Position numbers and translations under genes: made by a program. Below, in pieces: positions 33,540 to 40,424 of a stretch of 64,000 nucleotides of DNA. Position 1 is the stretch's first letter. The number at the start of each line of letters is the position of its first letter. The notes beneath the pieces are model-generated. The model saw only the letters and a list, made by a program, of their open reading frames with translations, searched no databases and was not told where the DNA came from. Origin of the DNA: Chloroflexota bacterium (GTDB lineage Bacteria; Chloroflexota; UBA11872; UBA12225); NCBI GenBank assembly GCA_030447525.1, contig JAUJOR010000001.1:425466-489465 (forward strand), given 5' to 3'.

Positions 33540-34403
33540 TTACCAGTGCAGCCGGTCGCGCAGGAAGTCGCGGCTGATGGTCGCGCTTTCTCGTGGTGTG
33601 CGCGTCGTGGCCTCCAGCTCAACGCACAGCCACCCGTCGTAGTCGGCGTCCGTCAGGGGGCGCAGGATGCGCTCGAAGTCCAGACTGCCGGCGCCGAGCT
33701 CCGTAAAGCCCCCGGCCTGCACGAACGAGGCCAGGCCGCGTCGCTCGGCGCAGGTCTGATCGAACACCGCCCGATCAAAGTCCTTGAGGCGGGGGTAGAC
33801 CATGCGGTCGCTATGGTCGCGCAGGAGGGCCGCCGGGTCTCCCCCGGCGTAGGCCCAATGTCCCAGGTCAGGGCCGAGACCTACCAGGCTCCCTTCGGTG
33901 CGCTCGACAACAGCCTCGAGCTCGTCTGGCGTCTCGATGAACGATCCGACGCGGTTGGCCAGGACGCCGCGCAGCCCGAAGTCGGTACAAACGTCGCAGT
34001 AGCGATTGAGCGTCTCGGCGAGACGCCCCAGGCGACTGGCATCGAGGGGCAGGAGCGGGGCTTGCCCGGCGACCATGTCGCGCCGGGCCGGGTGGGGCAT
34101 CGTGCGAAATACCACGATGCCCCCAGACTCGACCTCGGCGACAAAGTCGGCCAGCCGACGCAGCCGCTCCAGCTCCTCCGGCCACGCCTCACGTTCGAAG
34201 TACCACCCGACGAAGGGGACGGCGGTGAGGTCAAGGAGCCGATCCTCCAGCAAAGCGCGCAGGCGGCCGGGCTGGCGGGAGAAGGCCTCGACGGCGGGGC
34301 CGTTTCCCTCTACCCCGGCGTAGCCGGCCCCGGCCACGTCGTCGAGGACGTGCTCGTACAATGCTCCCGTCCAGGTCAAGGGGCTGCAGGCGATACGGGC
34401 CAT
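33540..34403 (-). CDS. Sugar phosphate isomerase/epimerase (TIM barrel), second copy
   Basis: A 287-residue TIM-barrel protein of the xylose-isomerase-like family. Segments with metal-ligand pattern are LSPTWTG-like N-terminus (ACSPLTWTGALYEHVL), GYAGVEGNGPAVEAFS, LVGLGPDLGHWAYAGGD and YPRLKDFDRAVFD, then WLCVELEATTRTP. It starts at ATG 34403 (MARIACS); an ATG 18 bases upstream overlaps the predicted -10 (CATAAT, 34420-34425), which argues against it. It is convergent with the small basic gene and divergent from the S41 protease. Confidence 0.82.
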   Translation of the reverse strand: MARIACSPLTWTGALYEHVLDDVAGAGYAGVEGNGPAVEAFSRQPGRLRALLEDRLLDLTAVPFVGWYFEREAWPEELERLRRLADFVAEVESGGIVVFRTMPHPARRDMVAGQAPLLPLDASRLGRLAETLNRYCDVCTDFGLRGVLANRVGSFIETPDELEAVVERTEGSLVGLGPDLGHWAYAGGDPAALLRDHSDRMVYPRLKDFDRAVFDQTCAERRGLASFVQAGGFTELGAGSLDFERILRPLTDADYDGWLCVELEATTRTPRESATISRDFLRDRLHW

Positions 34404-34525
34404 GTGATGAGTCGATCTCATTATGGCCTATTTCCTGACGGCGTATTTCCCGGCGGCCGAGCTCGCCGGTGGCGATGGGGGTTCCCCTTCCGTCTTCTGC
34501 CGGCGGAGGCACGCTCGCCGTACGT

Positions 34526-34531
34526 TATCAT
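34526..34531 (+). promoter_or_regulatory. -10 TATCAT six bases before the S41 start
   Basis: TATCAT ends 6 nt before the ATG at 34538. Transcription would begin at about the A of the start codon, giving a leaderless mRNA. No Shine-Dalgarno sequence is present. Confidence 0.45.
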
Positions 34532-34537
34532 CCCTCC

Positions 34538-35968
34538 ATGCAGGCCCGGCCGATGCAGGCTCGCCGCGTGCTGCTTCCACTCATACTGGCGGCGTGTGTT
34601 GTGGCCGCTTGTACGCCACAGCAAGCCTTTACGCCTCGCCTGACCTCTGAGGTTGCCGAGACGCCGACACCCGCCGTGGAGGCCGGCGCCGAGGCCTTCG
34701 GACCGACCGGGGGCAGCTCGGCAATGAGCGCCGAGCAGGCCGTCTCGCTAATCGGCCAGTCCTATGCCTTGCTGCTGGGGGCATACGTGGAGCCACCAGA
34801 CTCGGTGCGCCTCCTGCGGGCGGCGTGGGAGGGATTCTCGGCGGCCCTTCCCACCGGGCAGTCCCGTCCGGAGCTTCCCACCCTGACCGGGGGCGACGCC
34901 CGGGAAGACCTGGCTCGCTTCCGCACCGCCTATCTCGCAGCGGCCACCCAGGCCGGCGGGGGCACGGAAGGGCAGTCACAGCTCGCCCACGCCGCCATAC
35001 GGCGCATGGCGGAAAGCCTGAACGACTGCCACACCGCCTTTACCGATCCGCAGCAGGTGGAGGAGCAGGCCGCGCGCCTGCGGGGCGATGTCCAGTTTGG
35101 CGGGGTAGGTATTCGCATCAAGCGCAAGCCTAACGAGCCGATCGTCATCTGGGAGCTGCTCGACGGTGGATCGGCTGGCAAAGCCGGTCTGAAGCCGGGT
35201 GACGCCATCGTCAAGGTGGACGGGCGGGAGACGACGCCGCTACCCCTGGATCAGATCGCCGCCTTGATCCGTGGTCCCGAAGGTAGCCAGGTCAAGCTCA
35301 CGGTGGAGCGGGCCGATGGGCGTCGCGTCCAGGAGGTGGTCCTCAAGCGCGTACCCATCGCCGAGCCGGCCTTTACAGGACAGCTCCTGCCGAACAACGT
35401 GGCCTACTTACGCCTGTTCAGCTTCTCGCAGGCCGGGCAGCGTGAGCTCCTGCAGACGATCCGGGAGGTCGAAGATCGCAACCCCAAGGGCTGGGTCATC
35501 GACCTACGCACCAATACCGGCGGCGAGCTTCAGGTGCTCCTCTCACTCTTGAGCAAGTTCCTCAAGGACGGACCCTTTGCCTACGAGGTCGATCGCCGGG
35601 GGCAGCGCGCCGCCTTTGGCCCAGATGGTAGCTACCTTCCTCGCCAGCGCCCGATCGTGGTGCTAGTCAGCGACAGCACGTCCTCTGCCGCCGAGTTGTT
35701 CGCAGCGGCCCTCCAACACCATGGCGTGGGCAAGGTCGTGGGCACGAAGACGGCCGGGTGCCTGGGGATCGGCAATCGCTTCGAGCTGCCGGATGGCTCG
35801 GGCCTCTCGGTGACGGTGCGAAAGCTCTTGGGGCCCGATGGGGCCGAGCTGAACAAGGTGGGCTTGACTCCCGGCGAGACGGTGGAGGTCACCCGCTCCG
35901 ACCTCTCCACCAACCGCGATCCACAGCTGGAGCGGGCCTTTGCTGTCCTCGGCGCCCGTCCCAAATAG
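34538..35968 (+). CDS. S41-family C-terminal processing protease, lipoprotein
   Basis: A 476-residue carboxyl-terminal-processing peptidase. The N-terminus (RRVLLPLILAACVVAAC) is a lipoprotein signal with a VAAC lipobox, so it is anchored outside the cell. A PDZ domain (VGIRIKRKP, GKAGLKPGDAIVKVDGRET) precedes the S41 protease with the Ser in VSDSTSSAAELFAAAL (about residue 382) and the Lys in VGTKTAGC (about 403). Start 34538 gives the signal peptide directly; the frame upstream is not conserved. It probably trims envelope proteins. Confidence 0.92.
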   Translation: MQARPMQARRVLLPLILAACVVAACTPQQAFTPRLTSEVAETPTPAVEAGAEAFGPTGGSSAMSAEQAVSLIGQSYALLLGAYVEPPDSVRLLRAAWEGFSAALPTGQSRPELPTLTGGDAREDLARFRTAYLAAATQAGGGTEGQSQLAHAAIRRMAESLNDCHTAFTDPQQVEEQAARLRGDVQFGGVGIRIKRKPNEPIVIWELLDGGSAGKAGLKPGDAIVKVDGRETTPLPLDQIAALIRGPEGSQVKLTVERADGRRVQEVVLKRVPIAEPAFTGQLLPNNVAYLRLFSFSQAGQRELLQTIREVEDRNPKGWVIDLRTNTGGELQVLLSLLSKFLKDGPFAYEVDRRGQRAAFGPDGSYLPRQRPIVVLVSDSTSSAAELFAAALQHHGVGKVVGTKTAGCLGIGNRFELPDGSGLSVTVRKLLGPDGAELNKVGLTPGETVEVTRSDLSTNRDPQLERAFAVLGARPK

Positions 35969-36038
35969 ATCACCTGGGCGCGCTGTGGCGTTGCGGGCGT
36001 TGCGGCGGCGACGGCACTCTCAGGTCCGCTCTAGCGCC

Positions 36039-36953
36039 CTAACGGGGGCTGCCGGTGTGGCGGGCGCGCTCGACCCGATCGAGGAGCTCGGCCGGCGAGA
36101 GATTCAGGAACTCGGCGGCCTTGTGCCAGGTGATGTCCCCGCGGAGATAGAGCTCAATCACCGTCTGTTCGCGGGCCGATCCTGCCGGCTGCAGTTCCTG
36201 GGGGCCGGCCGCCATCCCGGTGACGCTGGAAAGTGATGGCACGGTGCTGTGGGCCCCGTTGGCGTGAGCCGTGCTGGCCACGCCGTTCGGTAGCAAAGGG
36301 GGTGCGTCCAGGCCGGCCCGCGCGGGACTAACCGAGGGACCAACCGTGGGGGTAACCTCCGGAGCGTCCTGCGGCGCTGGTTCAGCGGCCAGGGGGAGAG
36401 GGAGCTCCGGCATCGGCACGTCTGGAGGGAGCTCGTCCATGATGGCGTCAAGCTCGGCCAGCTCGGTCTCGGTCGGGCGCGGGCCCATCGAGGAGAGCTT
36501 GCCCATACCGGAGAGGCTTTCGGCGAACCCATCTGCCGGCTGCAGGCGCGGCAAGGCAAACGGCGTGACCATGGCGGGGGTGGCCTGGGGCTCGCGGTCG
36601 GTGCTGGTGTCGCGTTGCATGGCTGCGAGCATCCACGGTCCGGCGTCGGCCGTGGTAGACGGCGCCTGGACTGGCGGCGGGAGCTGACGCAGGCGCGGCG
36701 GGGGCTGATTGAGGCCGGCGTCGGCGGTGGCGTCTTGCCAGGCGGAGTTGATCGTGGAGGAGACGTCCTCGACCTCGCGCATGCCTTCGTCGAACATACG
36801 CTGGGCCTCACTGGTGTATTGGGCAGCCATCTCCCGCGCCTGGCGGTAGAACTGGCCGACGCGGCGCATCACTTCCGGGAGACGTTCGGGTCCGAGAACG
36901 ACCAGCGCCACAATGGCGATGACCATAAACTCCGGCATCCCGATGTCGAGCAC
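36039..36953 (-). CDS. TatB-like translocase protein with C-terminal HTH-like tail
   Basis: A 304-residue protein. The first 45 residues (MLDIGMPEFMVIAIVALVVL, GPERLPEVMRRVGQFYRQAR) are those of TatA/TatB, a single transmembrane helix with the Pro-Glu hinge and an amphipathic helix used by the twin-arginine pathway. A long Pro/Ser/Thr/Ala-rich linker follows. The last 40 residues (TVIELYLRGDITWHKAAEFL, NLSPAELLDRVERAR) form a helix-turn-helix-like segment resembling UPF0175-type antitoxins. The start is a GTG that lies six bases after a TATACT -10. No tatC is nearby. Confidence 0.8.
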   Translation of the reverse strand: MLDIGMPEFMVIAIVALVVLGPERLPEVMRRVGQFYRQAREMAAQYTSEAQRMFDEGMREVEDVSSTINSAWQDATADAGLNQPPPRLRQLPPPVQAPSTTADAGPWMLAAMQRDTSTDREPQATPAMVTPFALPRLQPADGFAESLSGMGKLSSMGPRPTETELAELDAIMDELPPDVPMPELPLPLAAEPAPQDAPEVTPTVGPSVSPARAGLDAPPLLPNGVASTAHANGAHSTVPSLSSVTGMAAGPQELQPAGSAREQTVIELYLRGDITWHKAAEFLNLSPAELLDRVERARHTGSPR

Positions 36954-36959
36954 GGGTCC

Positions 36960-36965
36960 AGTATA
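36960..36965 (-). promoter_or_regulatory. -10 TATACT upstream of TatB-like gene
   Basis: TATACT ends six bases before the GTG at 36953, predicting transcription from the start codon. No ribosome-binding site is visible. This is the same spacing as in front of the S41 and spoIIM genes. Confidence 0.45.
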
Positions 36966-37024
36966 ACGAGTTGCCAGTGGTCAGAAAGTGGGGTTGGGGG
37001 CCGGGGCCCTGCCGATACAGCCCT

Positions 37025-37076
37025 GGCCCCCTGACGGCTGGCCCCCTGACGGCTGGCCCCTGACGGCTGGCCCCTA
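37025..37076. repeat. 14-15-bp tandem repeat after recA stop
   Basis: Three full copies of GGCCCC(C)TGACGGCT (37025-37039, 37040-37054, 37055-37068) and the start of a fourth run up to the recA stop. Units differ in one C. No protein is encoded; it may be a slippage-prone noncoding repeat at the 3' end of recA. Confidence 0.85.
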
Positions 37077-38231
37077 GCCTTCGGCGGCGTTGACCTGGAG
37101 GGCCTTGAAGTCGCGGGCGTTGGCGCGGATCTGGCGCTCCAACTCCTCCGCCACCTGCGGGTTTTGGCGCAGGAACTCCTTGGCGTTCTCTCGCCCCAGG
37201 CCAATGCGCGTCTCCCCGAAGCTGAAGTGGGCGCCGGCCTTCTTGATGATGGCCATCTCCGTCCCGACGTCGATCAGGTTGCCTGACTTAGAGATGCCCT
37301 CGTCAAACATGATGTCGAACTCGCAGATCTTGAACGGCGGGGCCACCTTGTTCTTGCGGACGGTGACCTTGGCCCGCATGCCGGTGATCTCCGAGCCGGC
37401 CTTGATCGTGTCCGCCTTGCGGATCTCCAGGCGCAGCGAGGAATAGAACTTGAGCGCCCGGCCTCCGGGGGTAGTCTCCGGGTTGCCAAACATGATCCCG
37501 ATCTTCTCGCGGATCTGGTTGATGAAAATGACACAACAGCGGCTCTTGGAGATGGCTGCCGTCAGCTTGCGCAGGGCCTGGCTCATCAACCGGGCCTGCA
37601 GGCCGGGGAGGCTGTCCCCCATGTCCCCCTCGATCTCGGCACGGGGCGTCAAGGCGGCCACCGAGTCCACGACGACGACGTCGACGGCGCCCGAGCGCAC
37701 CAGCATCTCGCAGATCTCCAGGGCCTGCTCCCCGGTGTCCGGCTGGCTTACCAGGAGGTTCTCGATGTCTACGCCACAGACCTTGGAGGCGAAGATCGGG
37801 TCAAGGGCGTGCTCGGCGTCGATAAAAGCGGCGATGCCCCCCTGGCGCTGCGCCTCGGCGACGATGTGCGAGGCGAGCGTGGTCTTGCCGGAGCTCTCCG
37901 GCCCGTAGATCTCGACGATGCGACCACGGGGCACGCCCCCGATGCCGAGCGCCAGGTCGAGGGCGATGGCCCCGGTGGGGATGGCTTCGACGACCATCTT
38001 GCCACCGCTCTCCCCAAGGCGCATGATGGCCCCTTTGCCGAACTGCTTCTCGATGCCGGAGACGGCCACATCGAGGGCTCGGTCTCGCTCGGGCGTGGCA
38101 CGCAGCTCCGCCGCGCTCCGCTGCGCCGGGGCCGCCCCGTTGGCCGGCGCGGCGCCAGGAGCGCCGCGTCCCGGGCGCTGGGGGGCTTCTGTCTCTGCCA
38201 TCCGCTCTGCAACCGTCGTCACCACTGCCAA
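37074..38231 (-). CDS. recA: RecA recombinase
   Basis: Central recombinase and SOS co-protease. It has Walker [10 protein letters not shown] (about residues 110-118), Walker [11 protein letters not shown], the L1/L2-region blocks [19 protein letters not shown] and [20 protein letters not shown]. The TTG at 38231 with GAGAGGAT 4-5 nt upstream is the predicted start, giving 385 residues with an N-terminal Ala/Pro-rich extension of about 45. A later ATG (38201) is the alternative. Upstream lies a -10 with an SOS-box-like sequence. Confidence 0.97.
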   Translation of the reverse strand: MAVVTTVAERMAETEAPQRPGRGAPGAAPANGAAPAQRSAAELRATPERDRALDVAVSGIEKQFGKGAIMRLGESGGKMVVEAIPTGAIALDLALGIGGVPRGRIVEIYGPESSGKTTLASHIVAEAQRQGGIAAFIDAEHALDPIFASKVCGVDIENLLVSQPDTGEQALEICEMLVRSGAVDVVVVDSVAALTPRAEIEGDMGDSLPGLQARLMSQALRKLTAAISKSRCCVIFINQIREKIGIMFGNPETTPGGRALKFYSSLRLEIRKADTIKAGSEITGMRAKVTVRKNKVAPPFKICEFDIMFDEGISKSGNLIDVGTEMAIIKKAGAHFSFGETRIGLGRENAKEFLRQNPQVAEELERQIRANARDFKALQVNAAEG

Positions 38232-38316
38232 CTATCCTCTCGTGGCCAGTCCTATCGCTCGTATCGTCCCGCGCTGCCTCGTGGCGCCGGCCGTTCCGGC
38301 CGCGTGAACACCCTTC

Positions 38317-38344
38317 ATTATATCCTACCGACGTACATTTGTTC
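38317..38344 (-). promoter_or_regulatory. recA promoter with SOS-box-like operator
   Basis: On the minus strand TATAAT (38317-38322) is preceded by GAACAAATGTAC (38333-38344), one mismatch from GAACN4GTTC, the LexA box of Gram-positives. The box overlaps the expected -35 position, where a repressor would block RNA polymerase. The leader to the recA start is about 80 nt. Confidence 0.65.
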
Positions 38345-38445
38345 TACTTCAGACCGACGTTCGCCCAGCGCTCGTAGGCCGGCTTGCTCCCCAGGAACTC
38401 GAGCGCTTCCCAGGTGCCGTCCTTGTCCTTGCCCGCCGCTGTCAT
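38344..38445 (-). CDS. 33-residue open frame, possible gene remnant
   Basis: A short frame with sequence KDGTWEALEFLGSKPAYERW near its C-terminus, reminiscent of the C-terminal part of extracellular solute-binding proteins (WxFxxFLxSKxxxxxW). A TATAAT (38506-38511) and the palindrome CTCACGTGAG (38487-38496) lie upstream. It touches the SOS-like box of recA. It may be a remnant or not coding at all. Confidence 0.25.
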   Translation of the reverse strand: MTAAGKDKDGTWEALEFLGSKPAYERWANVGLK

Positions 38446-38581
38446 GCTGTGCCGGGCGTCGTCTCCACCCGCCCATCATCTCCCGCCTCACGTGAGCTGG
38501 TAGCCATTATATTGGCCGGTGCCTGGATCGCTAGAAGTGAACGCTCTAGGCGCGCCCAGGATGCACCTGCGCGCATTGGGG

Positions 38582-38848
38582 CTAGTCACCGTAGTGGTGA
38601 GACGCCTCCACCAGTTGCTTGCGCCCACCGGGCAAGCGCACGAAGGTGATCCGCAGCGAGCGGGAGGCCGACGCTGACCACTGCCCGGCTAGGGCGCCGG
38701 TGGGCTGGTGCACCCGCAAGGAGGCGTGGCCCTCGTCCTCGTCTAGGAGCGCCAGCGCTCGCAGGATGCGCCGCTGATCGGTCGGTGCAAGCGTGGTGAA
38801 GGACGCCAGGAACTCCGTCGTGATGACCAGGGAGCGGTACGGCGGCAT
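38582..38848 (-). CDS. RelE/ParE-type toxin-like protein
   Basis: An 88-residue protein with RSLVITTEFLASFTTLAPTD, then ALALLDEDEGHASLRVHQPT and WSASASRSLRITFVRLPGGR, the strand-helix-helix-strands pattern of RelE/ParE-superfamily mRNA interferases and cytotoxic-translational-repressor-like proteins. The C-terminal HHYGD is common in this group. It follows the antitoxin-like gene by 9 bp, the classical order of a type II pair. Confidence 0.7.
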   Translation of the reverse strand: MPPYRSLVITTEFLASFTTLAPTDQRRILRALALLDEDEGHASLRVHQPTGALAGQWSASASRSLRITFVRLPGGRKQLVEASHHYGD

Positions 38849-38857
38849 CGAGGACCG

Positions 38858-39139
38858 CTACGGCCCGATCGACTCCGTCGAGGCCGCCAGGGGGTCACCG
38901 GGGAGCGCCTCGATGGAGCCCTCGGCGACCCGCCGGCGGGCCCAGGCGTCCACCTCCTCGCGGGTGAGCGGGCGCCCGCCGGCCTCGGCGACGCTGGCGA
39001 GCGCGAGCAGGTCGGCCTCCCCCAGGCGGTAGACCCTTCCGGCGGCGACGTCCTCGCGCGCCCGACGGACGGCCGCCAGCAGCCGGTCGACCTCTTCCGG
39101 GTGTGGGCCGGTCTCGGTTTCGGTGTACTGATCGGCCAT
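38858..39139 (-). CDS. Antitoxin-like protein upstream of the toxin-like gene
   Basis: A 93-residue acidic protein with ETGPHPEEVDRLLAAVRRAR, GRVYRLGEADLLALASVAEA and GGRPLTREEVDAWARRRVAE, a helical profile and a short unstructured tail. No exact antitoxin family is recognised; the call rests on size, acidity and its position 9 bp upstream of the RelE/ParE-like gene. Confidence 0.5.
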   Translation of the reverse strand: MADQYTETETGPHPEEVDRLLAAVRRAREDVAAGRVYRLGEADLLALASVAEAGGRPLTREEVDAWARRRVAEGSIEALPGDPLAASTESIGP

Positions 39140-39584
39140 CGTCTCCCTATCCTACCCGCTCAGGCTAGCAGCGCTGGCCTGACCTGAGAGGGAGCGTCCC
39201 TCCGGCCGAGACGTGGACAGACAGAGCAAAGAAGATAGTGGCAGCGGTTGGTGTGGGGTAGCAGAGTCACGGTGCAGGAATGGCTCACCTGCGATCGCCT
39301 GCACCTCGCCAGCAGCTACCCAGCGCAGCCGCTCTGGATGCTCCTCGTCACTCGCCCCGGCCGCCGGTGAATAATCGCTCATGCCCTGCCGGGCACCAGC
39401 GGGGGATGAAAAGTGATGCGCCACTTTCACAGGAGTCCGGGATAGGTAGACAGCCCCAAGGGACATGGCCCCAAGGGACACAGCCCCAGCAGGACACAGC
39501 CCCAGCAGGACACAGCCCCAGCGGGACAGTGGCTGAAAACCGGGCCACCATCAGGAGCCAGGGCAGCACGCTGGACGTCGGTCT
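39140..39584. other. Intergenic region with tandem repeats and a possible gene remnant
   Basis: About 445 bp. The frame DEEHPERLRWVAAGEVQAIA (near 39290-39350, minus) is like the end of a NUDIX-type protein but lacks the NUDIX box and start, so it may be a decayed remnant. The left half is not otherwise interpretable. A 15-16-bp repeat occupies 39453-39530. Confidence 0.4.
39453..39530. repeat. 15-16-bp tandem repeat, five units
   Basis: Units of GCCCC(A/AG)(A/C)(G/A)GGACA(C/T)(A/G) are repeated five times: two of 15 bp, three of 16 bp. Because the length is not a multiple of three it cannot be a coding repeat. It resembles in size the repeat at the 3' end of recA. Confidence 0.85.
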
Positions 39585-40403
39585 CTAGCACCGCAGCGTG
39601 ACGTCGCCGTAGGCAAAGACCTGCCGAGCGCCGGAAGGCAGGCGCAGCACGAGTGCGCCGTCGGGGCTGACCTCCTCGGCCACCCCATCCACCGGGGCGC
39701 CGCCCCCGTGCAGGCGCACCGGGCGGCCCAGAATGGTCAGGGCGTCTCGGTAGCGGCGCCAGACTTCGCCGCCATTGCCCCGTCTCAATGCATCATAGAG
39801 CCGGTCGAGCTGGCGCAGCAGGGCGATCAAGAGATCCTCGCGCGAGATGGAGCGTCCGGCCATGTCCAGGAGCGTTGCCGGGGGGAGCGCCCCGTCCAGG
39901 AAGGGACCCAGAGCGGCCGCCGTCAGGTTGACGTTCAGGCCGATGCCGACGATGGCGAAGTCTACGGCGTCTGCGCTGAGTGCGGACTCCACCAGGATGC
40001 CCCCCAGCTTGCCCTCGCTGACGACGACGTCGTTGGGCCATTTCAATCCGGCGTCAACGCCGGCCGTCTCGCGGATCGCCACCGTCGCGGCCACCCCGGC
40101 GGCCATGCCCAGCCGGGGCAGGGCCGCCGGGGGCAGGGGCGGACGCAGCAGGAGCGAGACGGCGATCGACGTGCCGGGCGGTGTCAGCCAGGGGGCCTTG
40201 CCGGCGCGTCCCCGGCCGGCCGTCTGAGTCTCCGCGGCCACGACGACGACTTCCGGCGCCCCGTCGGCCGCGAGGCGGCGGGCGACGTCGTTGGTGGAGG
40301 ACGCGCTGTCTAGATGGACGAGATCGTAGCCCAGCCGTGCCCCGGCCAGGGCCGCCGCCACGCGGCGCCAATCAAGTGGCTGTCCCTCGGCCGGCGGTCT
40401 CAC
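39585..40403 (-). CDS. birA: Biotin-[acetyl-CoA carboxylase] ligase
   Basis: Attaches biotin to the carboxyl carrier protein. The catalytic block has DSASSTNDVARRL, AAETQTAGRGRAGKAPWLTP (the biotinyl-AMP loop GRGRxG) and LKWPNDVVVSEGKLGGILVE, then VGIGLNVN. A winged-helix N-domain is absent, so it is a monofunctional ligase rather than a bifunctional repressor. The C-terminal domain continues to ARQVFAYGDVTLR. It is 21 bp downstream of the peptide-binding-protein gene. Confidence 0.93.
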   Translation of the reverse strand: MRPPAEGQPLDWRRVAAALAGARLGYDLVHLDSASSTNDVARRLAADGAPEVVVVAAETQTAGRGRAGKAPWLTPPGTSIAVSLLLRPPLPPAALPRLGMAAGVAATVAIRETAGVDAGLKWPNDVVVSEGKLGGILVESALSADAVDFAIVGIGLNVNLTAAALGPFLDGALPPATLLDMAGRSISREDLLIALLRQLDRLYDALRRGNGGEVWRRYRDALTILGRPVRLHGGGAPVDGVAEEVSPDGALVLRLPSGARQVFAYGDVTLRC

Positions 40404-40424
40404 GTCGGGGATCTCAGGAGGTCC

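Noticed and set aside
39152..39481. 109-residue open frame on the minus strand
   Set aside because: A short NUDIX-end-like stretch is present, but the frame starts within the 15-16-bp noncoding repeat and has no NUDIX box or ribosome site.
37025..39530. Tandem repeats as a CRISPR array
   Set aside because: Units are contiguous with no spacers, only 14-16 bp, and no cas genes are present.
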